Positions 15,837 to 25,680 are shown, counted from the stretch's first letter. The stretch: DNA of 64,000 nucleotides from JADCRZ01 sp041751095 (GCA_041751095.1 JBGSYC010000002.1:1-64000), one strand, 5' to 3'. The notes: generated by a model not told the origin, from the sequence alone. Numbers and translations are program-made.

Positions 15837-16709
15837 ATGAAAGGAATTATCCTGGCGGGAGGCTCGGGCACCCGATTATACCCTATAACATATGCGATCA
15901 GCAAGCAGATCATGCCGGTTTATGATAAACCAATGATATACTACCCTTTGTCTACTTTGATGCTGGCAGGCATCAGTGATATTCTTATCATATCAACTCC
16001 GCACGACCTGCCGTTATTTAAAACTTTATTTGGCAATGGCTCACAATTGGGGCTAAGCTTTTCTTATGCTGAACAACCTTTGCCAAATGGCCTCGCCCGC
16101 GCTTTTGTTATCGGTGAGGATTTTATCGGCAAAGAAAAAGTTGCCCTTGTATTGGGAGACAATATATTTTACGGAAGCGGGCTTGGAGAGAAACTGCAGC
16201 AAAATACTGATCCTGAAGGTGGCATCGTATACGCCTATCATGTCAGTGATCCGGAGCGTTATGGTGTGGTGGAGTTTGATAAAAATATGAATGCCGTTTC
16301 CATTGAAGAAAAACCCCGGATCCCAAAGAGTAACTACGCTGTGCCTGGTATCTATTTTTATGATAACGAAGTGGTAAGGATAGCTAAAAGCCTGCAACCC
16401 AGTGCAAGAGGAGAATATGAGATCACTGACATCAACAAAGAATACCTTAGAGCCGGAAGATTAAGGGTGTCTATCATGGACAGGGGAACAGCCTGGCTTG
16501 ATACAGGAACGTTTGATTCGCTCATGCAGGCGTCTCAATTTGTTCAGGTGATCGAACAAAGGCAGGGAATAAAGATCGCCTGCATTGAAGAGATCGCCTT
16601 CAGAAAAGGATTTATATCCAAAAAACAGGTTGAAGAGATGGCTCAGCCGCTATTTAAAAGCGGATATGGCGAATACCTGATGAAGGTTGTTAACGAAGAC
16701 TCATCTTAA
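15837..16709 (+). CDS. rfbA: Glucose-1-phosphate thymidylyltransferase
   Basis: 290-aa enzyme joining dTTP and glucose-1-phosphate to dTDP-glucose, the first step of dTDP-rhamnose and related sugar synthesis. The N-terminus has the nucleotide-binding signature ILAGGSGTRLYPIT and KQIMPVYDKPMIYYPLS. Further family motifs are LVLGDNIFYG and GTAWLDTGTFDSL. Length is typical. The rest of the pathway (rfbB, rfbC, rfbD) is absent here; galE follows 81 bp downstream on the same strand, giving a small nucleotide-sugar cluster. Confidence 0.95.
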   Translation: MKGIILAGGSGTRLYPITYAISKQIMPVYDKPMIYYPLSTLMLAGISDILIISTPHDLPLFKTLFGNGSQLGLSFSYAEQPLPNGLARAFVIGEDFIGKEKVALVLGDNIFYGSGLGEKLQQNTDPEGGIVYAYHVSDPERYGVVEFDKNMNAVSIEEKPRIPKSNYAVPGIYFYDNEVVRIAKSLQPSARGEYEITDINKEYLRAGRLRVSIMDRGTAWLDTGTFDSLMQASQFVQVIEQRQGIKIACIEEIAFRKGFISKKQVEEMAQPLFKSGYGEYLMKVVNEDSS

Positions 16710-16790
16710 TAAGCATTCCGTGACAAATGTTCTTACCTTAGCCTCACCTTATGTAAACGGTTTCGATCAATTATAAAAAAAACAATATTC

Positions 16791-17846
16791 ATGAAAAAAA
16801 TACTTGTTACAGGTGGATGCGGATATATTGGCTCACATACTATTGTTGACCTCATTGAGAATGGATTTGACGTAGTTTCCGTTGATAACAACTCACGTTC
16901 ATCTTCACGAATTCTGGAAGGCGTGGAAAAGATAACAGGCAAAAAGATAAAGAATTATAAAGTAGACCTTTGCAATTTTGATGATACGTTTGCGATCTTC
17001 CAGGAAAATGAGGATATAGCCGGAATCATACATTTTGCCGCCTATAAAGCTGTTGGAGAATCGGTGGAGCAACCATTAATGTATTTTGAGAATAACCTCA
17101 CTTCATTAATCAATCTGCTGAAATGCGTACAGGAGTTTCAAACGCCTTATTTCGTTTTCTCATCCTCCTGTACGGTGTACGGTAATCCCGACTCAATCCC
17201 CGTTACGGAATCCACCCCTCCAAAACCTGCCGAATCTCCCTACGGATATACAAAGCAAATGGGAGAACAGATTATCAATGAATTTTCCAAAGCCCAGCCG
17301 GCTTTCAGCATATTATTAAGGTATTTCAATCCGGTGGGAGCACATCCCTCCGGGTTGATTGGAGAATTACCGATTGGTAAACCTGCCAACCTTGTCCCAG
17401 CCATTACCCAAACCGCTATTGGTAAATTACCCCAGATGAAAGTATACGGCGATGATTACCCAACCCGCGATGGCTCATGCATACGCGATTATATTCACGT
17501 CTGCGATATTGCACATGCGCATACATTAGCCATTCAATACCTGGCGGAAAATAAGGCACGCAAGAAGTGCGAGGTATTTAATCTTGGCTCAGGCAACGGC
17601 GTTACGGTACTGGAAGCGATAAAGGCGTTTGAAAAAGTGAGCGGAGTAAAGCTTAATTATACCATCGGGCCGCGCCGTGCCGGAGATGTTATAGCCATTT
17701 ATGCAAACAATGACTATGCCCGCAAGGAGCTTGGCTGGAGCTTAAACTTTTCACTTGACGATATGATGGCGTCTGCATGGAAGTGGGAACAGCGGATCAA
17801 AGCAGATGAGAAATTCTACAATAAGCATAAATCAGAGTTGAACTGA
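16791..17846 (+). CDS. galE: UDP-glucose 4-epimerase
   Basis: 351-aa NAD-dependent short-chain dehydrogenase-type epimerase interconverting UDP-glucose and UDP-galactose. The Rossmann motif GGCGYIGSH is at residues 8-16, the catalytic Ser/Thr region is SSSCTVYGNP, and the Tyr-x-x-x-Lys pair is in YGYTKQMGE. The motif RDYIHVCDIAHAH is typical of GalE. Length is slightly above the E. coli enzyme. It lies after rfbA and supplies sugars for envelope polysaccharide. Confidence 0.94.
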   Translation: MKKILVTGGCGYIGSHTIVDLIENGFDVVSVDNNSRSSSRILEGVEKITGKKIKNYKVDLCNFDDTFAIFQENEDIAGIIHFAAYKAVGESVEQPLMYFENNLTSLINLLKCVQEFQTPYFVFSSSCTVYGNPDSIPVTESTPPKPAESPYGYTKQMGEQIINEFSKAQPAFSILLRYFNPVGAHPSGLIGELPIGKPANLVPAITQTAIGKLPQMKVYGDDYPTRDGSCIRDYIHVCDIAHAHTLAIQYLAENKARKKCEVFNLGSGNGVTVLEAIKAFEKVSGVKLNYTIGPRRAGDVIAIYANNDYARKELGWSLNFSLDDMMASAWKWEQRIKADEKFYNKHKSELN

Positions 17847-17952
17847 TCCCCCGTTAATTGGCAAAAAAAGAAACGGCTCACATCCTTATATCAAAAGTTT
17901 CCCTTTCTTTGCCACACATTTTATCTCAAAAAGTTTCAATCAATACAGGATC

Positions 17953-18915
17953 ATGTTAAAAGAAATTCAAGTAACCGGCAAAAAAGATACAAGAAGTGGT
18001 TTTGGAGATGGCATCGTGGAAGCAGGAAGAAGAAATTTAAATGTTGTAGCCCTCACTGCAGACCTTGCCGGTTCGCTAAAACTGAACCAGTTTATAAAAG
18101 AGTTCCCCGAACGGTTTATTCAATGCGGTATAGCTGAAGCCAACATGATGGGCATCTCTGCCGGATTAACCATCGGCGGTAAAATACCTTTCGCTACCAC
18201 CTTTGCAAATTTTGCCACAGGAAGAGTATATGACCAGATCCGTCAGTCAATCGCATATTCTAACAAAAATGTGAAGATATGCGCCTCGCATGCTGGACTC
18301 ACCCTTGGAGAAGACGGTGCTACACACCAGATACTTGAAGATATAGGTATGATGAAAATGTTGCCAGGAATGACCGTAATCGTTCCATGCGATTATAACC
18401 AGACCAAGGCAGCAACAATGGCGATTGCAGAATATAATGGCCCTGTGTATCTCCGTTTCGGCCGCCCGGTGTGGCCGATATTCACCTCTTTGGATGAGCC
18501 CTTTCAAATTGGCAAAGCCCAGCTCTTTGCCGGGGGGAATGACGTATCCATCTTTGCCTGCGGACACATGGTGTGGAAAGCAATTGAAGCCGGGCGTATC
18601 CTCGAAGAAAAAGGTATTTCCGTTGAAGTGATAAATATACATACGATTAAACCTTTAGACGGTGAAGCGATTCTGAATTCGATCCGGAAAACCAAATGTG
18701 CCGTTACAGTTGAAGAACATAATGTGATTGGCGGATTAGGCGACAGCATTGCCCAGGAAGCTGCCCGCCACTTTCCCATTCCCATAGAATACATCGGCAC
18801 AAAAGACACCTTTGGAGAAAGCGGCAAACCCGAAGATCTCCTTAAAAAATACGGACTTGACACCCCTTATATCGTGGAAGCGGCAGAGAAGGTTATCGGC
18901 AGAAAAAATAGCTGA
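17953..18915 (+). CDS. Transketolase, C-terminal subunit of a split enzyme
   Basis: 320 aa corresponding to the pyrimidine-binding and C-terminal domains of transketolase, which transfers two-carbon units in the pentose phosphate pathway. CGIAEANMMGISAGL carries the Glu that activates thiamine diphosphate. The stretches FATFANFATGR-like and EDGATHQ are also conserved. The pyrophosphate/Mg-binding N-terminal half (GDG...N motif) is missing; many Bacteroidota encode the halves as two adjacent genes, but here galE precedes. The gene starts normally at MLKEIQVTGKKDTRSG, so it is not a truncation, and the partner must be elsewhere. Confidence 0.92.
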   Translation: MLKEIQVTGKKDTRSGFGDGIVEAGRRNLNVVALTADLAGSLKLNQFIKEFPERFIQCGIAEANMMGISAGLTIGGKIPFATTFANFATGRVYDQIRQSIAYSNKNVKICASHAGLTLGEDGATHQILEDIGMMKMLPGMTVIVPCDYNQTKAATMAIAEYNGPVYLRFGRPVWPIFTSLDEPFQIGKAQLFAGGNDVSIFACGHMVWKAIEAGRILEEKGISVEVINIHTIKPLDGEAILNSIRKTKCAVTVEEHNVIGGLGDSIAQEAARHFPIPIEYIGTKDTFGESGKPEDLLKKYGLDTPYIVEAAEKVIGRKNS

Positions 18916-19120
18916 TCTTAATTGCAAGGTGGCGATTTTAGATTGCATATCTGTTAATCACCTCCCATCACAAGTCTAAAATCCCCAATACCTCGCCAGA
19001 CGTTCACTCTCCCCGTCTGCAATCGGCGGTCTTACACGTAAAACTCCTTTTAACTTATGCACACATTAAACTATGCATGGAAAAACGAATCTGAGATGTA
19101 TTTAATAAATTACAAACCTT

Positions 19121-19675
19121 ATGGCTGTAAATGCCACGGACGTTGAATTGCTGCTTCAGTTCAGGGACCCGAAGACAAAAGAATCTGCATATACATCTAT
19201 CATTAAAAATTACCTGGAAAAGCTTTACTGGCACATCCGGCGCATGGTCATCAGCCATGAAGATGCAAACGATGTATTGCAAAACGTATTTATACGGGTA
19301 TGGAATGGACTTGCAAACTTCCGGGAAGACGCCCGGTTATACACCTGGCTATACCGTATAGCAACCAATGAGTGCCTCACCTTCCTCGACCAGCAAAAAA
19401 AGAAAGCGACATCTGCGTTAAGTGATGAGGAATCCGGGTTAAGCAACCGGCTGATCGCTGATAAATACTTTGATCCCAATAAAATAGAATGGAAATTACA
19501 ACTGGCTATCCAAAAGCTGCCTGAAAAACAACGCATTGTATTTAATCTTCGTTATTTCGACGAAATGCCTTATGAAGAGATGAGCCGCGTTCTGGACACA
19601 TCCCAGGGCGCTTTGAAGGCCTCTTACCATCATGCCGTAAAGAAAATTGAGGAGTTTATGTTAAAAGACGCCTGA
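19121..19675 (+). CDS. ECF-type RNA polymerase sigma factor (locus 1)
   Basis: 184-aa group 4 sigma-70 factor. Region 2 (about residues 25-90) contains HEDANDVLQNVFIRVWNGL and LYTWLYRIATNECL. Region 4 (about 125-180) contains KLPEKQRIVFNLRYFDEMPY, which recognises the -35-type element. It heads a three-gene set with a membrane protein 59 bp downstream and a Spy-like secreted protein, so those two are the likely regulators. Regulation by the next gene as an anti-sigma factor is inferred from position. Confidence 0.93.
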   Translation: MAVNATDVELLLQFRDPKTKESAYTSIIKNYLEKLYWHIRRMVISHEDANDVLQNVFIRVWNGLANFREDARLYTWLYRIATNECLTFLDQQKKKATSALSDEESGLSNRLIADKYFDPNKIEWKLQLAIQKLPEKQRIVFNLRYFDEMPYEEMSRVLDTSQGALKASYHHAVKKIEEFMLKDA

Positions 19676-19734
19676 GCCGACCCGGCTTCCGGCATCATTA
19701 AACTATATTTAACAGGAATGGTCTTACATCCGCA

Positions 19735-20610
19735 ATGGGAAACAGAAAAGAGATATTAGACGAACTAACCGGGATCAGCAGTGTGATAGCAAGCTGTGGC
19801 CCCGAACTTCCTTTTAAAGCTCCACCAGGATATTTTGAAGGGTTGGCTGTTAACGTGATCAACCGCATAAAAACGGTGGAGCTGGAGAATGGAGACCCAC
19901 CGCTTCCCTTTAAAAAATCTGAAGTAAATACTCCCTTTTACGTTCCGGATGAATATTTTGATGGGTTGGCAACAACAATAATCAGCCGGATACGGGTTGC
20001 ACCCAGCCTCTCTCCCGATGAAGAACTCCAGGCTATTTCGCCGTTTCTCGGACAGTTAGAAAAGAAAGTACCTTTTACTTCGCCACCCGGATATTTTGCA
20101 AAATTGCCCGGAGATGTTATTTCTGGTGTTAATGCAGTTGACTTTGTTAATTATGAACTTGAAACGCTCCCGCCTGTTCTAAATAATATCAAAAACAAAA
20201 ACGTTTTCAGGGTTCCTGAAAAATATTTTGCTACCCTCGGCCATGTCATTCTTCAACGGGTCACAAACCGGCAAAAGGCAGGAATATATTCCTTAAGCAG
20301 CAAGAATATATTTCGTTATGCTTCAGCTGCGTTACTGGCGGGGATAATGGCCGTGGGTTCGTGGTTTTATTTCCAGGGTGAATCGCCTGCTGCGGTTTCA
20401 AAGAACCTTGCAGGAATTGAAAAGATCAGTGATGCGGAAATTGAAAAGTACCTGGATAATACCCCGGCGGGCATTGCTGAAGTTAATACTACTGCATCAT
20501 ATGAACTTACAGATGATGCTCTAAAAGAATTGCTTTCTGACATACCGGACGAAGAGCTTAAACAATACCTCGAACATAATTCTATTTCGAGAGATATGAC
20601 AACCAATTAA
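19735..20610 (+). CDS. Membrane protein with four internal repeats, putative anti-sigma partner
   Basis: 291 aa, function not established. One membrane helix lies at about residues 193-213. Before it are four copies of a roughly 20-residue motif: residues 26-45 (PFKAPPGYFEGL), 67-86 (PFYVPDEYFDGL), 113-132 (PFTSPPGYFAKL) and 157-176 (VFRVPEKYFATL). Each continues into a V-I-x-R-type helix. After the helix come two short acidic motifs (EIEKYLDN, EELKQYLEHN). Placement after the sigma gene and the one-helix topology suggest a cytoplasmic sigma-binding N-terminus. No zinc-binding anti-sigma motif is visible. Confidence 0.8.
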   Translation: MGNRKEILDELTGISSVIASCGPELPFKAPPGYFEGLAVNVINRIKTVELENGDPPLPFKKSEVNTPFYVPDEYFDGLATTIISRIRVAPSLSPDEELQAISPFLGQLEKKVPFTSPPGYFAKLPGDVISGVNAVDFVNYELETLPPVLNNIKNKNVFRVPEKYFATLGHVILQRVTNRQKAGIYSLSSKNIFRYASAALLAGIMAVGSWFYFQGESPAAVSKNLAGIEKISDAEIEKYLDNTPAGIAEVNTTASYELTDDALKELLSDIPDEELKQYLEHNSISRDMTTN

Positions 20611-20616
20611 ATAGAA

Positions 20617-21027
20617 ATGAGAATCTTTATCATCATAACAGGACTATTTTTCTTAACGACTTCACCGGTAAAATCGCAGGAAAGAATTCAGAGAAACGCC
20701 GGGAAACTGGAGGCATATAAAATCGCTTATTTCACGAACCGATTGAATCTCACCCCCGAAGAAGCGCAAAAATTCTGGCCTTTGTACAATAAATATGTAA
20801 CAGAGATCAAAGAAATAAAGATGCAGAACAGGCAGACTGATGAGATAGATATGGAAGAGAAAATTATCAACGTCCGCAAAAAATATAAAAATGAATTCAC
20901 AAGGGCGTTGCCGGTAGACAGGGTAAATCAGTTTTTTAAAGTTGATAAGGAGTTTAATGCCTACCTGCGGAGGGAATTACAGGAACGCCATCACTTAAAT
21001 CAAAATAAAAGGCAGTTTAAACAATAG
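20617..21027 (+). CDS. Small exported Spy/CpxP-like protein of the sigma locus
   Basis: 136 aa with a signal peptide (FIIITGLFFLTTSPVKSQ). The helical body contains NRLNLTPEEAQKFWPLYNKY, similar to the LTxxQ-type motif of Spy/CpxP periplasmic chaperones. In Bacteroidota such genes often follow ECF sigma genes and are labelled sensors of ECF sigma factors. It starts 6 bp after the four-repeat membrane protein, so the two are surely co-transcribed. A periplasmic sensing or chaperone role is inferred. Confidence 0.82.
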   Translation: MRIFIIITGLFFLTTSPVKSQERIQRNAGKLEAYKIAYFTNRLNLTPEEAQKFWPLYNKYVTEIKEIKMQNRQTDEIDMEEKIINVRKKYKNEFTRALPVDRVNQFFKVDKEFNAYLRRELQERHHLNQNKRQFKQ

Positions 21028-21112
21028 CGATCAGACTCAGAATATCCCGTCGTCGTGTTTTCATCGACGAATCTGACGCGCCCGCAGTTAATAGTCTCAG
21101 CTCCCATAGCCC

Positions 21113-21853
21113 CTATCCAAAAGAATGCACGGGTGTTTTAATATCATGATAAAACAAAAAAGTCCATTTTTCCTCTTCTCCCTGCTTCCACCATTGCTGG
21201 CGTAATTCCATGCATTTCCGGCCGTCGAAATCGTATTTAGCGATAAACCGGTTTTTCATCTGGTGTAATTGTGGCGCATCATCACCCCCGAAGAAAACTT
21301 TTTCGCCGCTTTCTACGATTGAGAAAACCTGGTGATAAGGACTATGACCGCCCGTTACCTCGTATTTTATATAACCATCCAAAACCCCGTTTCCATCGAG
21401 CATTACAACATTGGAAGCCTGCTTAAGGCATTCAAGTTCGCGTGGGATGTAAGAGGGAAGGCCTTTTTCAAACGCAAACGCCAGTTCTTTTTGCTGAATA
21501 TAATATATAGCATCCGGAAAGGCAAGCTTTGGCTTATCTGCCTTATTTTCTATCATTATGCCACCGGCGTGGTCTTTATGGAGGTGTGTGACGAGAACTT
21601 TCGTTACCTCGGAGGGGTCTATGCCTTTATTAGTGAGGTTCCGGTGAATTTGTAGTAGGCCATTATCTTCAAAACCCAACCCTGTATCAAGCAGTAAAAT
21701 ATCCTCGTGTGTAATTATGGCAAAGGGCTGTATCTCTACCAGCAAACTTCCTGCTGCCTTTTGCCGCAAGTCATCCGTTTCTGAATTAAAAGGAACGAAC
21801 AACTTGCTTTTGTCGATCGTGAATGCGCCTTCGGATAAGGGGATTATTTTCAT
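21113..21853 (-). CDS. Metallo-beta-lactamase-fold hydrolase
   Basis: 246 aa without signal peptide, so cytoplasmic. The zinc ligand motif THLHKDHAGG (HxHxDH) is near residue 90, with later ligands in TGGHSPYHQ and FGGDDAPQ. The family covers lactonases, glyoxalase II-like enzymes and others; the substrate cannot be read from sequence. It is convergent with the Spy-like gene and separated by 108 bp from rodA. Confidence 0.9.
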   Translation of the reverse strand: MKIIPLSEGAFTIDKSKLFVPFNSETDDLRQKAAGSLLVEIQPFAIITHEDILLLDTGLGFEDNGLLQIHRNLTNKGIDPSEVTKVLVTHLHKDHAGGIMIENKADKPKLAFPDAIYYIQQKELAFAFEKGLPSYIPRELECLKQASNVVMLDGNGVLDGYIKYEVTGGHSPYHQVFSIVESGEKVFFGGDDAPQLHQMKNRFIAKYDFDGRKCMELRQQWWKQGEEEKWTFLFYHDIKTPVHSFG

Positions 21854-21961
21854 GCTTTAACCGGTTCGGTCTTTAGTGAAATAGTTTACTGGAATTCAAG
21901 CCAGGTGTGTCTTTCTGAATGCAGGGGAGGTCTCTTGGTTCCCCGTTCAAAAGGCCTTTTT

Positions 21962-23305
21962 TTATCTAAGCACCATCTGCCGGTCTGCATCTAACCTGAT
22001 AAGAATAAATAACAGCACAGAAAAGCTCAGTAAGGCGGTTCCTCCATAGCTGATAAAAGGTAAGGGTATACCAATAACCGGGGCAAGGCCTATCGTCATG
22101 CATATATTTATGGCAATATGGAGAAAGATAACGGAGGCGACGCCGTACGCATAACACCTGCTGAATACACTTCGTTGTCGCTCCGCGATGGAAACAATCC
22201 GCATTAAGAGCAAAAAGTAGATACCCATAAGCACCATGCTCCCGACGAAACCAAACCCCTCTCCAATAGTACAGAAAATAAAATCGGTTCGTTGTTCGGG
22301 AACAAAGTCATAACGTGTCTGGGTTCCGCTCAGCAGGCCTTTCCCCAGGATGCGGCCGCTTCCGATGGCAATTTTACTTTGCTTTACGTTATAATTCCCG
22401 GTTTCGCCTTTTTTCTTTCCCTTATTCTTCTGTTCAATTTCCAATGCCGCAGATGCATCTTTTGGAACATAATCTTTTCCGATGGTGTCGTAGATCCTTT
22501 TTACCTGGTATGGCTGAAAGACCTGGTCAAACATAAACGGCACTGCAAACCGTTGCACCCCTACGCAAAAAGCCCAGATGGTTACAATATAAAAAAGAAG
22601 TTGCCTTCTTCTTTTGATTTGCCTGCGCAGGAAATAGATGGTTAGCAGGGCAACAACCGTAAGAATGACGGCAAGGATGTTAGGCTCTATCAGCAAGGTT
22701 GCCACAACCAGCACCGCCAACGAAAATCCCACTATCAGGATAGCGGCAGGAAGCCCTTCCCTGAACATTACCAGGAAGAATGAAAAGTAAACCAGTGCCA
22801 GGCCTGTTTCACTTTGCATCACTGCAAGAATAGCCGGGACAATAGCAATCGCAGACGCGACCAGCTGTGAACGTGTTTTTTTAAAATCAGTTTCTACCCT
22901 TGACAGGTACTTTGCTAACGCAAGGTTAACAAATACTTTACACAATTCAGCGGGCTGCAGGTTAAACGATCCGAACTTAATAATTGAATTAGTGCCTTTT
23001 ACAGACGTATGAAAAGGAAAAACAAGGAGTAATAACAAGATGCCAAACGCATACCAGAGATTTGCTGTGGCCGTAAAAAACTTACTATCTGTGAGTAAAA
23101 TGAAGGTGCCGAGGATTCCTGCAATTCCAAAATATAACAACTGCTTGCTGTAATCTGTTTTCAGGGAAAAAAAGCCCTGGATAAGATCATCACCTTCGCG
23201 GTATGTAGCAGCGAATATGCTTAATACCCCGACAGAAGTCAACACGATAAATATCCAAACCAACACCCAATCTATTCCTTTTGATATTGCAGGATTATGT
23301 TCCAT
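21962..23305 (-). CDS. rodA: Rod-shape SEDS glycosyltransferase RodA
   Basis: 447-aa polytopic inner-membrane peptidoglycan polymerase of the elongasome. It carries SEDS motifs FVPEQRTDFIFCTIGEGFG and, near the C-terminus, GIPLPFISYGGTALLS. An extra hydrophilic stretch of about 40 residues (EIEQKNKGKKKGETG) lies before the conserved loop. It starts 3 bp after the mrdA stop, so the polymerase and its cognate transpeptidase are translated together. Last gene of the mre/mrd cluster. Confidence 0.95.
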   Translation of the reverse strand: MEHNPAISKGIDWVLVWIFIVLTSVGVLSIFAATYREGDDLIQGFFSLKTDYSKQLLYFGIAGILGTFILLTDSKFFTATANLWYAFGILLLLLVFPFHTSVKGTNSIIKFGSFNLQPAELCKVFVNLALAKYLSRVETDFKKTRSQLVASAIAIVPAILAVMQSETGLALVYFSFFLVMFREGLPAAILIVGFSLAVLVVATLLIEPNILAVILTVVALLTIYFLRRQIKRRRQLLFYIVTIWAFCVGVQRFAVPFMFDQVFQPYQVKRIYDTIGKDYVPKDASAALEIEQKNKGKKKGETGNYNVKQSKIAIGSGRILGKGLLSGTQTRYDFVPEQRTDFIFCTIGEGFGFVGSMVLMGIYFLLLMRIVSIAERQRSVFSRCYAYGVASVIFLHIAINICMTIGLAPVIGIPLPFISYGGTALLSFSVLLFILIRLDADRQMVLR

Positions 23306-23308
23306 GAG

Positions 23309-25396
23309 TTATGTGATGCGGGATTTCGGTCTGAACTTTGAAGTATCTTTCGGCTTTATTAGGGGATTATTTTTTACGACAGGCGCTTTTCTGTCCTGGG
23401 GCAACTGTGAAGTGTCGCTTTTCACGCCTGCTTTTTTAATGTACTTCTTAATGACACTTGTATCTTTTGTTATTTTAAACCAGTTATATGCGCGAATGGA
23501 ATCGGCCCTGTATTGCGCCCGCACCAGGTAACCGGGCATAAGATTGGCATTCGAAACCCTTTCAACCTCTTTTAACCGCTCGGTTCGTAGCGTATCATTC
23601 AGATATTTTTCCATAATTAAAGCCGCTATAGGGCCTGCCCACGTAGCTCCGAAACCGGCATTTTGTACAACTACCGCAACAACGATCTTTGGATTTTCCC
23701 TTGGTGCAAAGCTTACGAACATAGAATTATCTTTCAACTGGGTCCTCTTACCCTCAATCATCAGATAGTTCTCGGCAGTTCCTGTTTTCGCGCAGATGTT
23801 AATACCCGGAATCCTTGCGACCCGTCCTGTTCCTGCATCCACAACATCCTGCATGCCACTATGTACGGTCTCGTAATCTTCATCGGATATGTGGCTTAGC
23901 ACTTCATGTTTAATTCTGTATTTGTTTAACACGGTATCCTCTTTTGTTTCACCGTCGATGCGGTTAATAAAGTGAGGAATGTAGTAGTATCCTTTATTTG
24001 CAACTATACATAATGAATTGGCCATTTGTAATGGCGTTACAAGCATTTTGTCCTGCCCTATTCCCAACGTTACCATGGTGCATGAATTCCAAGAGCCTCT
24101 GTATTCCTTGTTATAATCAGTTGTATCGGGAATATTTCCACCGTCTTCGCTGGGCAGGTCTACCCCGAGGCGATGGCCGAGGCCGAAAGCGTTAAGATAC
24201 TCACTCCATTTTTGAAGCCCGATCCGATTATCGTTATACTTAGGATTATCTACCGTTAAGCGGAAGGTATTGGAGAAAAAGGAATTGCATGAATGTGCAA
24301 TTGCAAGCCTCAAATTAGAAGCATGGCCCGCCCAGTGTTCGGTGCACCGTACCGGCCTGCGGCAGGAATAATAAGCGCCCGTACAGCCGATGCCATTGGC
24401 GGGAGTGATAACGCCTTCGTCAAGAGCAATTAAGGCGCCAAGCGGTTTGTAAGTTGACCCGGCAGCATACTGTCCTTTTATCGCCCGGTTTAACAAAGGA
24501 CTGCTGACATCAAGAAACAACCTGTTAAAATTTTTCTGTTTGTAAGGCCCGGTTAATTCATTTGGATCAAACCCGGGACCGGAGGCCATTGCAATTATTC
24601 CACCCGTTTTGGGCTCTATGGCTACTACAGCGCCAACTTTACCTTTCAATAACTTTTCTGCAAGCTGCTGAACTTCCACATCAATATAGCTCCGCATGTT
24701 TCGTCCGGCAACTGCCGGTGTATCGTACATCCCCTTCTCATAGGGGCCCTGGATACGGTTTTTATTATCCTTGATCAGAAAGTTCATTCCCCGCTGGCCC
24801 ATAAGAACCTTCTCATACCTTTGTTCTAAACCCGACCGGCCGACGTAATCGCCGAGCTGATAGAAAAAGTTCTCCCGTTTGAGGATATTAGAATCCACTT
24901 CTCCTACATAACCCATGATGTGAGCAGCCGCGTTAAAAGGATATACCCGCACAGGACGCTCAACCAATGTGAACCCCGGAAACTTATAAATATTCTCTTC
25001 CAGTTTGGCCTGCATTGCCGGAGGCAACAGGTCTTCAAAAACGGTAGGACGAACAGGGCCATTCTTAAACCTTGCGTCGTTGATACGTTTCCTGAATTCT
25101 GCTGTATCGATTTCCAAAAAGCTGCAAAGCTCGAGCGTATCTATGTTCTTTACCTGCGATGGCGTAACGGTAAGGTCATACATGATCGTGTTGTTCAGAA
25201 TAGCTTTGCCCTTTCGGTCATAAATAATTCCCCGGTTGGGATATATCCGCTTCGGGTATACGGCGTTGTCCATCGCCAGTTTCTGATACTTGCCTGAAAT
25301 AACCTGCAAATTGAATAACTGAATTACGATAACCAGAAAAACGCCGATAAATATAAGGCGGATGATATTGCTTCTTGACTGATTGAAAACAGACAT
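23309..25396 (-). CDS. mrdA: Penicillin-binding protein 2, elongasome transpeptidase
   Basis: 695-aa class B PBP anchored by one N-terminal helix (IIRLIFIGVFLVIVIQLF). The pedestal domain includes RGIIYDRKGKAI. The transpeptidase domain has SxxK at Ser314 (AGSTYKP), SxN at 369-371 (HSCN) and KTGT at 537-540. It crosslinks side-wall peptidoglycan together with RodA. A proline/lysine-rich tail follows the catalytic domain. It is separated from mreD by 284 bp. Confidence 0.96.
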   Translation of the reverse strand: MSVFNQSRSNIIRLIFIGVFLVIVIQLFNLQVISGKYQKLAMDNAVYPKRIYPNRGIIYDRKGKAILNNTIMYDLTVTPSQVKNIDTLELCSFLEIDTAEFRKRINDARFKNGPVRPTVFEDLLPPAMQAKLEENIYKFPGFTLVERPVRVYPFNAAAHIMGYVGEVDSNILKRENFFYQLGDYVGRSGLEQRYEKVLMGQRGMNFLIKDNKNRIQGPYEKGMYDTPAVAGRNMRSYIDVEVQQLAEKLLKGKVGAVVAIEPKTGGIIAMASGPGFDPNELTGPYKQKNFNRLFLDVSSPLLNRAIKGQYAAGSTYKPLGALIALDEGVITPANGIGCTGAYYSCRRPVRCTEHWAGHASNLRLAIAHSCNSFFSNTFRLTVDNPKYNDNRIGLQKWSEYLNAFGLGHRLGVDLPSEDGGNIPDTTDYNKEYRGSWNSCTMVTLGIGQDKMLVTPLQMANSLCIVANKGYYYIPHFINRIDGETKEDTVLNKYRIKHEVLSHISDEDYETVHSGMQDVVDAGTGRVARIPGINICAKTGTAENYLMIEGKRTQLKDNSMFVSFAPRENPKIVVAVVVQNAGFGATWAGPIAALIMEKYLNDTLRTERLKEVERVSNANLMPGYLVRAQYRADSIRAYNWFKITKDTSVIKKYIKKAGVKSDTSQLPQDRKAPVVKNNPLIKPKDTSKFRPKSRIT

Positions 25397-25680
25397 GGTC
25401 TGATAACGTATTAAGAAAATGAGATTTTAAAATAATCGTTCCTGAATAATTTCTAACGAACGTTTCCCCGAAATGGTATGACGTATTCAGTATTTCTCCA
25501 AAAGGAAGGAATTGATCGGCCGGGTTTTTCATATGTATTGTAAACTGACAAAAGAACTGGCAAGTCTGCAACTTTGAGGCTCTTATTAAATCTTCGGCAA
25601 AGTTCAATGAAATTTACTAATTCCATTAAACCAACCTGACAATATTTACAAAAATTTAAATTGCTAAACTTTATCCCGGC
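25397..25680. other. Spacer between mreD and mrdA
   Basis: This AT-rich interval lies within the otherwise tight mre/mrd series. A minus-strand frame crosses into mrdA but is not protein-like. I see no exact TAnnTTTG element on the minus strand and no clear terminator hairpin. Confidence 0.4.

Noticed and set aside
25218..25607. 129-codon minus-strand frame between mreD and mrdA
   Set aside because: It runs into the mrdA coding region in a different frame and shows no conserved features.
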